This document shows positions 1-8,775 of a stretch of DNA of 64,000 nucleotides, piece by piece. The first letter of the stretch is position 1, and every line of letters begins with the position of its first letter. A program made the position numbers and the translations under genes. Where the stretch lies: NCBI GenBank assembly GCA_035610365.1, contig CM069435.1:81253389-81317388 (forward strand). Reading direction: 5' to 3'. The notes beneath the pieces are model-generated. The model was not told where the DNA came from and did not search any database. It saw nothing but the letters and a program-made list of their open reading frames with translations. Origin of the DNA: Aquatica leii (Eukaryota > Arthropoda > Insecta > Coleoptera > Lampyridae).

Positions 1-2300
1 GAAAAAAACCTACAGAAATATTTGTATATTGTTATATATTTAAAAGTAACATTATAATGTATATTTTATGTATATGCTACGACTCATAACATGTACCTAT
101 AAAAAGATAAAACATAAAAGATAACATAACCATATATACATTGTGTTTATTCGAATTTGCAAACCAACAAACTAAATACATCTCTCTACTAAAAGTTACA
201 CATATATCTGAGTGCGTAAATATTTTATGAATATTTCTAGCTGCAAATTTATATGATACTTATACATACAATATACATAGGTATTCTCTACGCAGCCCTG
301 TAATATATCTTAACTTAAAATACATTTGATACAGTGTTTAGTATACATTTAAATATTTATAAAAAACGTTACTAAACTATATTCAATTCAAGCAATTTAG
401 ATAGGTATGTATTTGTCACAGTTACCAAGCAACAAATATTATTTCAAAATTTTAAACTGTATTCAAACTAACAGGGTTTTGTTTTGAAACCGTATAGATT
501 TTGTTTTTAGAAACACAAATTATACAAGAATAATCTTTATACGTGAAATCTAAATTTGTATCTGTTTATCATCCGTATTGTCTTTTTTTATATAATCTAT
601 TTTTTGTTTCTTTTTCATAACGATTCTGTTTTGAGTCAACAATCACAAAACATTTTTTTTTACTTACACATTTTAGAGAGTTGAACCTAAAGGTTTCGCA
701 AGCAATAGACTACAGAGCTAAAACAGTATTCGTACTTCATAACAAATAAGTAAGTTCGCAACATAAAAACCGCGATTTTGCAGATGGCAGCAGGTCTTAG
801 TCTATTAGTTTATGAAAAGAGGGGGTACAGACGGGTAAAAAAAAGAGAAACAAGAGAGATAAAACTACAGTACGATTTTTAACACACTATTTGCGCCTCT
901 TCTTAAATTATGACTCAATGGTACAACTTAGTTAATACTTGAAATACTTCTGGAACGCCATCTTGTGGTAAAATGCCACGTATGATAAATAAAAAACTAC
1001 TTCTTGTTAAGCATTTTGCATTATATTATAACAAGTGTAACACATTTGGTTGTAATGTACGCAGCAGTAAGTAAGTTATGTATAAGTGTTTGTTATTGTT
1101 CATTTATGAAAATTATGTATCTTGTAATTTGCTTTTATTTTGAATGCGTTTATGTTGCATAAGGATGTGTTGCTAGTTTTAGCACTTTTAAGTAAGCATT
1201 TATATGTGTGTTAAAATATAAGTTTGATCGAAATCAATTAATTTAATTCAAGCATCAGACTAAACAGTGTTGTATTTTTAGTTAGTAATTAGTCGTTACA
1301 CATATGCCATTGTAAGCCATTAAAAAGCATTTAAGTATTTTATTGCAAAATTGTAAAACATACAAATGCAGTTTTTTAAAATCTTTAAATGTAATTCTGT
1401 ACAAAATTGTACTGTTTGAATGGCAAACATAAATTAGAAAGGTATTAACGTTACAATAGTTTATATATATAAAAAATAGATTTTTTTTGTTAATCAATTA
1501 ATTATTTTTGGTTATTATATCGTTACGGCAGTGTCTTAAAGTAATCATTTTTTAAAATCTTGAAATTTGTTTTGTTAGAAAACCTTGTGATAGTTTTTCG
1601 TACTGTATGAATTTTGCTAAGTTGTAAACGTCATCTACGAGTTTGGAGTGGCTTGTTATTTCCGTTACTGAACATTAAGAAAACAGCACGTCCTAGCGAA
1701 ATGCTCAATGATATTCACATTTAAGAATTTTAGAATATCTACATCATTAATGGTGAAAATCAGTTTAGATAATGATGTTGGTATGTGAAAGAACTGCTGG
1801 GGTAAGAATGCATTTCTTTTTTACTCAAAAATTTATTTCTTTTTATTCTAACAGTAATTTTGGTTACGTTTATGTGTAAAACTTCTAATTACTGTCTAAT
1901 TACTTCTTTATTGGGTCAATAACTATGATATGCACTGATTCCGGCATTAAGTATTCATTAAATATATCTATATTAGCAACTAGTATTTGCTAGATGGACA
2001 ATCAAATTCAACATTTCAATATTTTTTGCTAGGGCAAATAATCACAAAAACTTAGTAGCAATTAAAAATTTTAGAAACAGCGCACATTGCCTAGTAATAT
2101 AATGAAATTTTAGCATTTTATATGTGAGATCACGGTATTTCTATTAAGTTAATTTTCAGAATTTTTAGGGGAATGTTGTAGTTTGCCATTAGTGGTAATC
2201 GTTGCTTGGAAACAGAGTATCCTCTTTGTGTATGTAATTATTTGTTTTGGTGGTGAAAACAAGCACCTAGAGTTTTAGTTCTTGTTTTAGTAGTGAAGCA
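1..2300. other. AT-rich intergenic DNA, no gene seen
   Basis: I find no open frame with recognisable motifs on either strand, no RNA gene and no clear repeat. The short open frames here are low-complexity and look like chance. Confidence 0.6.
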
Positions 2301-2304
2301 GTTT

Positions 2305-3760
2305 CCACATCTCGTGCATTGCTAATGACAAAAACAAACTTTGCCTCTTACTTTGAATTTCTTGAAAGGGCTTTAATTTAAACTGACCTAATAAATGAAT
2401 CTTGTGGAATATTCAACATAGACGAGACGGGCTTACAATTAAACACCCAACCAGGATATGTTATAGCTCCCAAGGGATCAAAAAATGTAACATCAGTCGC
2501 ATCTGTGGAGAAGGAAACATTTCAGTTATTGTATGTTGCAATGCTACATTCCACCAACCTGTGTTTTCAAAGAAAAAAATAAAAAAACTGAATTTGAGAA
2601 TGGTTGCCAGGTTCTTTTGTTTACATGTTACAAAAACTGACGTATGTGAACGATGAGATTTTTTTAAATGGTTGAAAGAACAATTCTAACCGCACAAACT
2701 CCAAGGACAAGTACTATTGCTGCTTGACGAGCATTCATCTCACTGCAGTAATGTGGAAATGCAGCTGAAAATGATATAATTATGTTTTGTCTGCCGAGCC
2801 ATACAACCCAGTTTGTGCAATTACTGCACACAATTTTTTGTAAGCTCATTAAAGTATTTTATTATGACGCTTGCAATTTTTAAGAGAAAATTTTTGGAAG
2901 GCGTATTACCAGGCTCCAGTTTGGGCAACTTTTTGCTACTGCCTAGGAAAAATCTGCTACTATAAAAAATGCAGTTTTATCATTTAGAGCAGGGGTGGGC
3001 AAAAGCCGGCCCGCGGGCCGCATCCGGCCCCTTTGCTTACTTTATCCGGCCCGTTGAAAAATCCCGCAAACAATTTTTTAATCTCTTTTATGCGATTTTG
3101 TAGAACTCAACAGTATTCCTCCGGCCCGTGAGACATTTTGAAAATTTTATTTCGGCCCGCGCTTAAAAGTATTTGCCCGCGCCTGATTTAGAGCAACATG
3201 TATTGTACTTTTTGATGCGATAATTATTTCTGCCTACGCTTAACTGACAAAGAATGTTCCACAAGATGCTCTACAAGAAGTGCCGCAAAAATTTCTTAAA
3301 TGTAATATTTAATGTGATAACACATAAATTCCCAGAAGAGATTATTCTCCAAAGCCAACGTAAGGTTGTTCTCATTGATCTGAACTAGATACACTTACTT
3401 ACGGAATAATGTTAGATCAAATATCTCTAGTACCGGTAGCACGTGCTGTGAAAAGAACAAGGAAACGTAGAAAACAACTGGCTAGTGTATTAACGCGTGT
3501 TTCGGAAACATCAAAAACAAGGCAGAAAAAAAAGTTGGTTAATTTTGAAGGCAAGGAAAGGTCGTAAAGAAAAAGTGCGTGTGTAATTTTGAGTCTGACA
3601 AAAATGAAATTGGAAATATCTGTGAGGATTCGACAAGTGGTGAAGATAAATCTGAAGTATGTGTAGGATGTAAAGAAGAGTACAGCAAAACATAAAAGAA
3701 GCAAGACTGGATTTTGTGCAATGCAAGCGCTGGGTGTACGAAGATTGTACCAAATATCTG
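2305..3760 (+). pseudogene. pogo/Tigger-type DDE transposase remnant
   Basis: Shifting among the three forward frames gives successive pieces of a Tc1/mariner-superfamily pogo/Tigger transposase. Around 2310-2400 is a region before the catalytic core. At about 2405 the motif IFNIDETGLQ contains the first catalytic Asp. At about 2525 the block ISVIVCCNA follows, and around 2715 LLLLDEHSSHCSN contains the second Asp. At about 3640-3760 a Cys-rich tail of PHD/zinc type reads C-x2-C ... DWILCNACSAWV. Stops and frameshifts are numerous, and an hAT MITE interrupts the reading at 2990. The region 3420-3620 between core and tail is Lys/Arg-rich. The assignment is from motif order and is fairly secure at superfamily level; the exact family is not determined. 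It is dead. Confidence 0.8.
2990..3185. mobile_element. hAT-type MITE, 196 bp
   Basis: The element starts CAGGGGTGGGCAAA and ends TTTGCCCGCGCCTG, imperfect terminal inverted repeats of 14 bp. It is flanked by a perfect 8-bp duplication ATTTAGAG (2982-2989 and 3186-3193), the hAT signature. It is strikingly GC-rich at the ends, with repeated CCGGCCC motifs, and codes for nothing. It sits inside the pogo/Tigger pseudogene, so it inserted later. Confidence 0.9.
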
Positions 3761-3789
3761 AAGTTATGTTTTTGTTTAATATAATATTT

Positions 3790-4814
3790 AAAACATTTTA
3801 TTAGTTTTTAATTTGTTGTAGGATTTTCTAGTTTTCTTTCTCTGGAGTCTGAATGACTTTAGATTTTATGTAAGTTTGTTTTTCGGTAATACAAATTTTG
3901 TTTTGCAATAAATGCGTTAATAAGATTATGTGACGGTTTTTTAAAAACATTTAAACGTATTTAAATTCCAGTTAAAACGTGTAGTTAAAAAAATTGTTTC
4001 AACTAACCTTAAGCTCTGCATCATTTCTCCAATATACACAGGGTGAGATGACGCAACGCTAAGAACATTAAAAAACTGGATCTTGTCCAATCTTAAATTT
4101 TAATGTAAAATTCTTAGTTCCTAATGAAAACATAACACCTCGTGTAGTAAAAATCTGGACTGGTTTTTTTAACTTTAATTAAAGTGTAAACTAGCCTAAA
4201 AAAAAGTGCGTCATCTTTACTCGATCTACCCTAAGGTTAGAAAATTAGCGTTAACCCTTGACGCTAACAAAAATATCACATATTTGTGTAAGCAACTTTT
4301 AAAACAAAACTAGTTTTGCGTATTTGGTGGCAATTTTTATCAAACCAACCCAGTCAACACAAACCAAATTTGTTTCAAATCTTATTTGCAATTTAAAGGT
4401 ACTAACATTAGTTTGTTTCCTCAAGTTTCCATAAATATATAAAGATTACTAATTTCAAAACAGCTTTAAATTTTTTGGTTATAGAATACAAGTAACAAAA
4501 ATTAAAAATATGTATCTAAACTAAACCGATTCTGTGTTATCTGGTAATCTAACCTTTTCTGTTTTTTTTTGCCTGGTACTTCTTTAACCGTTTGTGTTAT
4601 GATTATATTTGTTTATATCATACTTATAATTTTTACTCTTTTCTTTACTAGTTTTTTTGTAATGTTTCTGTAAAGTTGTATTATTTTTGTTACCATATCT
4701 GTATTGTACATTAATTTTTATTTTTGTAGTTATTTTTTGCATATATTTTATTATCACTATGTAATGATCTGTTCATCCGCTTTTCTGTTATTTCTAACAT
4801 TTTGTAAAGAGCCC
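3790..4814. other. AT-rich intergenic DNA, no gene seen
   Basis: Nothing recognisable on either strand. It forms the left flank of the large inverted-repeat element. Confidence 0.5.
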
Positions 4815-4820
4815 AACTTA
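4815..4820. repeat. 6-bp target site duplication (left)
   Basis: AACTTA lies immediately outside the left end of the 11.2-kb element, and the identical hexamer occurs at 15994-15999. Six base pairs is the duplication length of Maverick/Polinton elements. Confidence 0.9.
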
Positions 4821-4867
4821 AGTAGGGTAAGATGGAGAGTTCTGTGACAAGAGGAGGAGGAACCTTG

Positions 4868-5215
4868 ACCTTTAAATGACCTAGAGTAACCTTACTCCTC
4901 CTCAGGGGCCTTGACCTGCATTCAGTGCTCTAAATGACCTAGAGTAACCTTACTCCTCCTCAGGGCCTTGACCTACATTCAGTGCTTTAAATGACCTAAA
5001 GTAACCTTACTCCTCCTCGGGGGCCTTGACCTACATTCAGTGCTTTAAATGACCTAGAGTAACCCTACTCCTCCTCACAGACCTACACAGAAGAAGACAA
5101 AGACTTTAAATGACCTGGAATAACCCTACTCCTCCTCACAGACCTACAGACAAAGACTTTAAATGACCTAGAGTAACCTTACTCCTTACAGACCTACACA
5201 GAAGAAGAAAAATAT
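4868..5215 (+). repeat. Subterminal minisatellite, left outer block
   Basis: There are six degenerate units of about 55-60 bp, each opening with a TTTAAATGACCTAGAGTAACC core followed by TTACTCCTCCTC and a variable GACCTACA stretch. The same unit forms the inner block (6300-6535) and both blocks of the right arm. Confidence 0.9.
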
Positions 5216-5230
5216 TTTTATTAAAAAACC

Positions 5231-5303
5231 GGTGGATGTAGTTGCATTCGAACCAGGGATTTCACGTTTATGAACCAGCGAGTTTACCACTGCACCATAA
5301 ACC
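5231..5303 (-). tRNA. tRNA-like Pol III unit, left copy (degenerate)
   Basis: This is the inverted copy of 15511-15583 in the right arm. On the minus strand it carries an A box TGGTGCAGTGG at tRNA spacing and a B box GGTTCGAATGC with one mismatch. A run of six T follows just downstream. The span is 73 nt, but the acceptor and T stems pair poorly, so it is probably a tRNA-derived pseudogene or a Pol III unit rather than a working tRNA. Confidence 0.45.
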
Positions 5304-5328
5304 TGTTGGATTTAAACAGTATTGTTGA

Positions 5329-5344
5329 TATATAAGACGATTGA
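5329..5344 (+). promoter_or_regulatory. TATA-like motif, copy 1
   Basis: The 16-mer TATATAAGACGATTGA is identical to the one at 6563-6578, which sits upstream of an arm gene. Here no rightward gene follows directly, so it may serve an unannotated transcript or be a shared control site. Confidence 0.4.
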
Positions 5345-5520
5345 AAGTACTTTGTATACTAATACTTCACTATGCGTATTATTCCTTTTCCGTAACCTAT
5401 ATACAAGTAACCGAACATTAGATTGATTAAAAGTTTTTATTTATTCTAACCTTCAAACACAGTTACTACATAGAGTAATTTATTAATTGTACAGTCTATT
5501 TAATAACTTAACATAATGAG

Positions 5521-5931
5521 TTACAATAAATCATAAATTGAACCAAAATAATATATAAGAAAAGTTAATATTAGCATAAGTAATAACATTGAAAGTATAA
5601 TAGATAGTATACCATATGTGGTACAGATGGTTGATAGAGAGGTGTAGTTAGTTGAATTACGTTTGTCTAATAAGTTAATGTAACGCACGGAGTTCCAATC
5701 CGTTTGTACAAAACTTGAATTGTTGTTATAAAAACGTAATCGAAAATCCTGTGGTTCTGCAATTGGTAGAACTCTGACACCGTGTAAATTTAGTGGTATT
5801 AGTTTATACCACTTTGTAGGATTACTTTTAAAAGATGCATAAGTTTTAGAACAAAATAGTGGTTGTAGCACATATAAACTGTTGTTAGAAACAGCGGTGA
5901 AAATTAACAGACTAAAGATTTTCGGAACCAT
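5521..5931 (-). CDS. Secreted/type I membrane protein, paralogue with TM anchor (left copy)
   Basis: The ATG at 5931 is chosen because the frame upstream has only a TTG; the product is then 136 residues. It opens with a short hydrophobic signal-like segment. A domain follows with LYVLQP, a Cys, an FKSNPTKWYKLIP block, LHGVRV and a TDW motif. There are several N-x-S/T sites near the C-terminal end of this domain. A strongly hydrophobic segment of about 22 residues near the C-terminus predicts a membrane anchor. The same domain is in the protein encoded just upstream (5958-6266), so the two are tandem paralogues. I do not recognise the family; a virion or cell-surface glycoprotein is an inference. 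The copy at 14883-15293 differs by two residues. Confidence 0.65.
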   Translation of the reverse strand: MVPKIFSLLIFTAVSNNSLYVLQPLFCSKTYASFKSNPTKWYKLIPLNLHGVRVLPIAEPQDFRLRFYNNNSSFVQTDWNSVRYINLLDKRNSTNYTSLSTICTTYGILSIILSMLLLMLILTFLIYYFGSIYDLL

Positions 5932-5957
5932 CGCACACACAAAAGTTGAATACACAA

Positions 5958-6266
5958 CTAACAACACGTGTCACTGTTTGGCATAATTATAATGCCGCGA
6001 TCATTAAACGAATCACATTTACGCCAATCCGTGTGAATGTAATGGTTAAAGCTGGAAAATTGTATGCGAAATTCTTTCGAAGTATTAGTTGCTGTTATAG
6101 TAAAAACTTTAATACCATGTAACACGTCAGGTATAAGTTGAAACCACTGGCGTGGGTTATCTTTAAAACAAATAATAGCCTTTTCACAGTTTGGAGGTTG
6201 AACTAAATAAAGAGTATTACCATAACAAGCACTCAGCACAACTGATTTAAAAATGATGGGAATCAT
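5958..6266 (-). CDS. Secreted protein, paralogue without anchor (left copy)
   Basis: The ATG at 6266 gives 102 residues. It starts with a hydrophobic signal-like segment. It then has LYLVQPPNC, an FKDNPRQWFQLIP block, LHGIKV, and a TDW motif, matching the neighbouring paralogue position by position. It ends in DTCC without a membrane segment, so it would be secreted. Its stop lies 27 bp upstream of the paralogue's ATG, so they look like one transcription unit. The right-arm copy (14548-14856) differs at two residues, and both copies are open, which is unusual in this otherwise decaying element. Function unknown. Confidence 0.6.
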   Translation of the reverse strand: MIPIIFKSVVLSACYGNTLYLVQPPNCEKAIICFKDNPRQWFQLIPDVLHGIKVFTITATNTSKEFRIQFSSFNHYIHTDWRKCDSFNDRGIIIMPNSDTCC

Positions 6267-6299
6267 TGCAGCGTTGAAAATGAACTAAACTAAACACAC

Positions 6300-6535
6300 T
6301 ACACACAAAGCTTTAAATGATCTAGAGTCCTTACTCCTCCTCACTGACCTACATTCAAAGCTCTAAATGACCTAGAGTAACCTTACTCCTCCTCACTGAC
6401 TTACATTCAAAGCTTTAAATGACCTAGAGTAACCTTACTCCTCCTCACTGACCTACATTCAAAGCTCTAAATGTCCTAGAGTAACCTTACTTCTCCTCAC
6501 AGACATACACACAAAGCTTTAAATGAACCATAATA
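6300..6535 (+). repeat. Minisatellite, left inner block
   Basis: There are five units of the same TAAATGACCTAGAG repeat as the outer block; the right arm has four, so unit number differs between arms. Confidence 0.85.
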
Positions 6536-6560
6536 ACTTTAAGTCATCCTTTTTTGTTGG

Positions 6561-6600
6561 TATATATAAGACGATTGAGAGCAGTTACAATACAGTTGGG
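6561..6600 (+). promoter_or_regulatory. TATA box and initiator-like site
   Basis: TATATATAAG at 6561-6570 is followed about 20-30 bp later by CAGTT-type initiator matches (6581-6585 and 6594-6598), then by an ATG at 6623. This is a good RNA polymerase II core promoter for the rightward gene cluster 6623-8226. It shares the 16-mer TATATAAGACGATTGA with 5329-5344. Confidence 0.55.
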
Positions 6601-6622
6601 GTTTAGAAAGAGATTGTTAAGA

Positions 6623-7009
6623 ATGGAACAGATAAAGCAGTTTGTTCAACAGATGAAAGATCGTGATGTAACGATTCAAGAACAAAAAACTATTAAAAAA
6701 TCGGTGCCCGACAGTAATATGGTGTTAAGTGCAATACAATTAATTGATCAGAATGTTTATAATTTAAATAAGTCAAAAACTAAATTTATCAGTGTTGGAA
6801 TGAATTGTGCTAATCATTTTTGTCCGTCAGTAAAGATATTCGCAACTTATAAACAAGAAATCGTATTTACGGAAGAGGAATGGGTGTGGTTTTTGGAGCT
6901 TCGAGAAAAAATACATAGATGTTTTCAAAGTACTGAAGCAATATGCGAACCCATAAAGGTCGGTACGAAAACTATAATATTTGAAATTATTGACCAAAAA
7001 AAATATTAA
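6623..7009 (+). CDS. Unknown arm gene A, first part (left copy)
   Basis: The ATG at 6623 is the first in the frame downstream of the TATA box and gives 128 residues. The N-terminal third is charged and probably helical (MEQIKQFVQQMKDRD). The rest includes CANHFCPSVKIFATY and a TEEEWVWFLELREKIHRCF segment. The stop lies right after a run of eight A. The next frame is open through that run into 7015-7332, which has no ATG of its own, so the two parts may be one protein of about 230 residues broken or recoded at the A run. The right-arm copy has the same A run, plus its own one-base loss near CANHF. No family recognised. Confidence 0.5.
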   Translation: MEQIKQFVQQMKDRDVTIQEQKTIKKSVPDSNMVLSAIQLIDQNVYNLNKSKTKFISVGMNCANHFCPSVKIFATYKQEIVFTEEEWVWFLELREKIHRCFQSTEAICEPIKVGTKTIIFEIIDQKKY

Positions 7010-7014
7010 AAATT

Positions 7015-7332
7015 GTGGGTGCAGAAAATGAAGAAGTATACCTAGGTCGCGAATCCCTTTGGGAGATATGGAAATTGGCAGTGTTCATAAACTATAGATT
7101 AAATCAGATTGTTTCAAAGGAATTTTCTAATTTTTATGATACTGTAATTAATGCTGTTTTCGATCTACCAGGAGATGCTAAAACTAACATATCTAATGTT
7201 TTGGATCAATTTTTATCAAAAACAGACGTGGTTTGTTGTATGTTAGAAGTGGTAACATTCTATCCAGAAAAGGTGGTGTTCGATGTTGAATTGGAAAAAC
7301 GTGTAGTAGAACAAAAGAAGTTTAGGAAATAA
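7015..7332 (+). CDS. Unknown arm gene A, second part (left copy)
   Basis: About 105 residues are open, with no ATG near the start; the frame is open leftwards into the end of the preceding gene. It contains a conserved-looking YLGRESLWEIWKL segment and a Lys-rich end. The probable arrangement is continuation of gene A through a shift at the eight-A run at about 6993-7000. In the right arm a nonsense codon interrupts the equivalent stretch (about 13750). Function unknown. Confidence 0.45.
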   Translation: MGAENEEVYLGRESLWEIWKLAVFINYRLNQIVSKEFSNFYDTVINAVFDLPGDAKTNISNVLDQFLSKTDVVCCMLEVVTFYPEKVVFDVELEKRVVEQKKFRK

Positions 7333-7394
7333 ACTGGAGGGGATTAACTATATATTAGGTATTAAGAGCTTGAGTAGTAGTACAAACTGTTAAG

Positions 7395-7757
7395 ATGTGG
7401 ATGGCCTATGCAGAACAAACTTGGACCAAAGCTGTTGATTTTCAAACAGCAGTGCAACGGTTAGTGCAGGAATTTTCCGCATTGGAATTCGATGCTGAAC
7501 ATGAAGCAGTGTATGGATTCACCAGTCCTGAACTGTGCGCGACTTTCGCGGAAAAGTATCAAAACGGTCAAAAAATTTGTAAAGAGTATTTAGAAACCAA
7601 ATTTTGTTCTTCTTGTTTAATTAATCGGTTGTCGGATATTGGATTATCGAGGTTTGCAAATCGAATAAAACGATACATGAATGATGCAGACACTTCTGAA
7701 GAAGAAGAATCAGCAGAAGAAAAATCGACAGAAGAAGAAGCACAAGAAGAAAAATAA
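7395..7757 (+). CDS. CxxC protein, paralogue 1 (left copy, intact)
   Basis: The ATG at 7395 gives 120 residues. The core has the pattern FAEKYQNGQKICKEYL followed by KFCSSC (a CxxC pair), and the C-terminus is an acidic run rich in Glu. The next gene repeats the core as LANKYMIGQDICNLFL then EYCIKC, so the two are tandem paralogues. The CxxC pair could bind zinc, but two more ligands are not obvious. The acidic tail is read in another frame as a Lys-rich segment of the next open frame. The right-arm copy is frameshifted just after the CxxC. Family not recognised. Confidence 0.6.
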   Translation: MWMAYAEQTWTKAVDFQTAVQRLVQEFSALEFDAEHEAVYGFTSPELCATFAEKYQNGQKICKEYLETKFCSSCLINRLSDIGLSRFANRIKRYMNDADTSEEEESAEEKSTEEEAQEEK

Positions 7758-7944
7758 ACATCTAACTAACATAAAAAATATTCAAGAGTTATTAGTTCAA
7801 TTTCAACAGTTGGAAACGGATGCAAATAAAATACTTCAAAGATTTGATTGTATATTTAGCGTAGATTATTGTAAAGAACTTGCTAATAAATATATGATTG
7901 GTCAAGATATTTGTAACTTGTTTTTAAAAGGGGAATATGTATAA
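7681..7944 (+). pseudogene. CxxC protein, paralogue 2 (left copy, frameshifted)
   Basis: The frame opens with two ATGs at 7681 and 7684 that overlap the acidic tail of paralogue 1 by 77 bp. That overlap gives a Lys-rich N-terminus where the other frame gives Glu. The core then matches paralogue 1 (LANKYMIGQDICNLFL). One T is missing at about 7936 compared with the right arm, so this copy ends just before its CxxC pair. The right-arm copy (12866-13186) reads through. Confidence 0.55.
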
Positions 7945-8007
7945 AATGTGTAGAAATGCAATTAAATATAATAGATTTGTATTGTTTTAAAGTGTGTTAG
8001 TACAGTG

Positions 8008-8226
8008 ATGGGGAATAAAGTACGCTTCAAAGACGAGTGTGAAGTTAAGAAGTTAGTAGTTTGGAAGTTTGCTTATCAACAAGCAAGAAAAGGTGATTGG
8101 GAAGAGAAAGCACGAGATAGGTATCGGTTTTATAAAAGAATTGCAGAAATAGATAAGAATATATCTTATATTTTTAAAGATGATCATAGATCACTTGTAT
8201 ATCATGAACGTTTTGTATACAATTAA
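8008..8226 (+). CDS. Conserved 72-aa basic arm protein (left copy)
   Basis: The ATG at 8008 (preceded in frame by a GTG) gives 72 residues. The protein is rich in Lys, Arg and aromatics, with KKLVVWKFAYQQARKGDW and RYRFYKRIAEID, and is probably alpha-helical. The right-arm copy (12640-12858) encodes exactly the same protein, the only arm gene besides the small membrane proteins with no disabling difference. It closes the rightward cluster and meets the leftward gene 8261-8707 tail to tail. No family recognised. Confidence 0.6.
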   Translation: MGNKVRFKDECEVKKLVVWKFAYQQARKGDWEEKARDRYRFYKRIAEIDKNISYIFKDDHRSLVYHERFVYN

Positions 8227-8260
8227 TGTAAATAAAATTATATAATTTCGTAAAAAAACT

Positions 8261-8707
8261 TTATTGCATCACATAATTAGAATACAAATGATAAACATTA
8301 GATAAAGCACAGTAACACATAGGTTCCGAATGAAAAAGACATTTAGCATGCATAGGTTTTAGTGCAGGTTCTTCTTCAACTTCTGTAATGGGTGTAGAAA
8401 TATATGTTTGTAAAAATGTTGATTTTTCTCGTCCTTTTACGTAAACTGATGTTGCATTTAGTGTTAGTTGTTTGAGGATGTGTGGAAATAAATGTACTGG
8501 AGTAAATCCTTCTTCCCAGGAAATACGGTGATGATTGTTCATTAACCATGTAGCTTGTTTTTGAAATTTTAAGTCTAAGCACGACCACGAAAACGGTGGT
8601 TTGAAGACATAATGTGCAATAGAATGTCCATCATACACAGCCAATTCTTTTGGAGTGAAACATTTTTCAGAAGTCATGAATCCTTGTACATCGATAATAA
8701 CGATCAT
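8261..8707 (-). CDS. VQGF-type protein of arthropod virus-like elements (left copy, intact)
   Basis: The ATG at 8707 gives 148 residues. It begins MIVIIDVQGFM and soon has KELAV, then FKPPFSW, a NNHHRISWEEGF block, and a C-terminal CLFHSEPMCYCALSNVYHL with Cys/His residues. I recognise this as a family found near such capsid modules in arthropod and cnidarian genomes. The opening resembles motif I of DEDD exonuclease-type folds, but with Gln where the acidic residue would be, so activity is doubtful. It has the same leftward orientation as the capsid cluster. The right copy is frameshifted near the end. Confidence 0.65.
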   Translation of the reverse strand: MIVIIDVQGFMTSEKCFTPKELAVYDGHSIAHYVFKPPFSWSCLDLKFQKQATWLMNNHHRISWEEGFTPVHLFPHILKQLTLNATSVYVKGREKSTFLQTYISTPITEVEEEPALKPMHAKCLFHSEPMCYCALSNVYHLYSNYVMQ

Positions 8708-8712
8708 ATTTG

Positions 8713-8721
8713 TAAGACGAT
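8713..8721 (+). promoter_or_regulatory. TAAGACGAT motif next to a start codon
   Basis: The 9-mer TAAGACGAT, the core of the shared TATA-associated motif, lies on the plus strand just upstream of the ATG at 8707 of the leftward VQGF-type gene, in the opposite sense to that gene. It is kept in the right arm at 12145-12153. Confidence 0.3.
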
Positions 8722-8775
8722 ATAGTTCATAATACTTTCAATATGTGATACAAACAGAATATATATTATAATTTG

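Noticed and set aside
3417..3753. Overlapping minus-strand open frames of 60-95 codons
   Set aside because: They lie antisense to the Lys-rich part of the pogo/Tigger pseudogene and have no motifs.
8376..8588. 70-codon minus-strand open frame (and 12278-12490 plus)
   Set aside because: Alternative frames inside the VQGF-type gene; the main frame has the conserved motifs.
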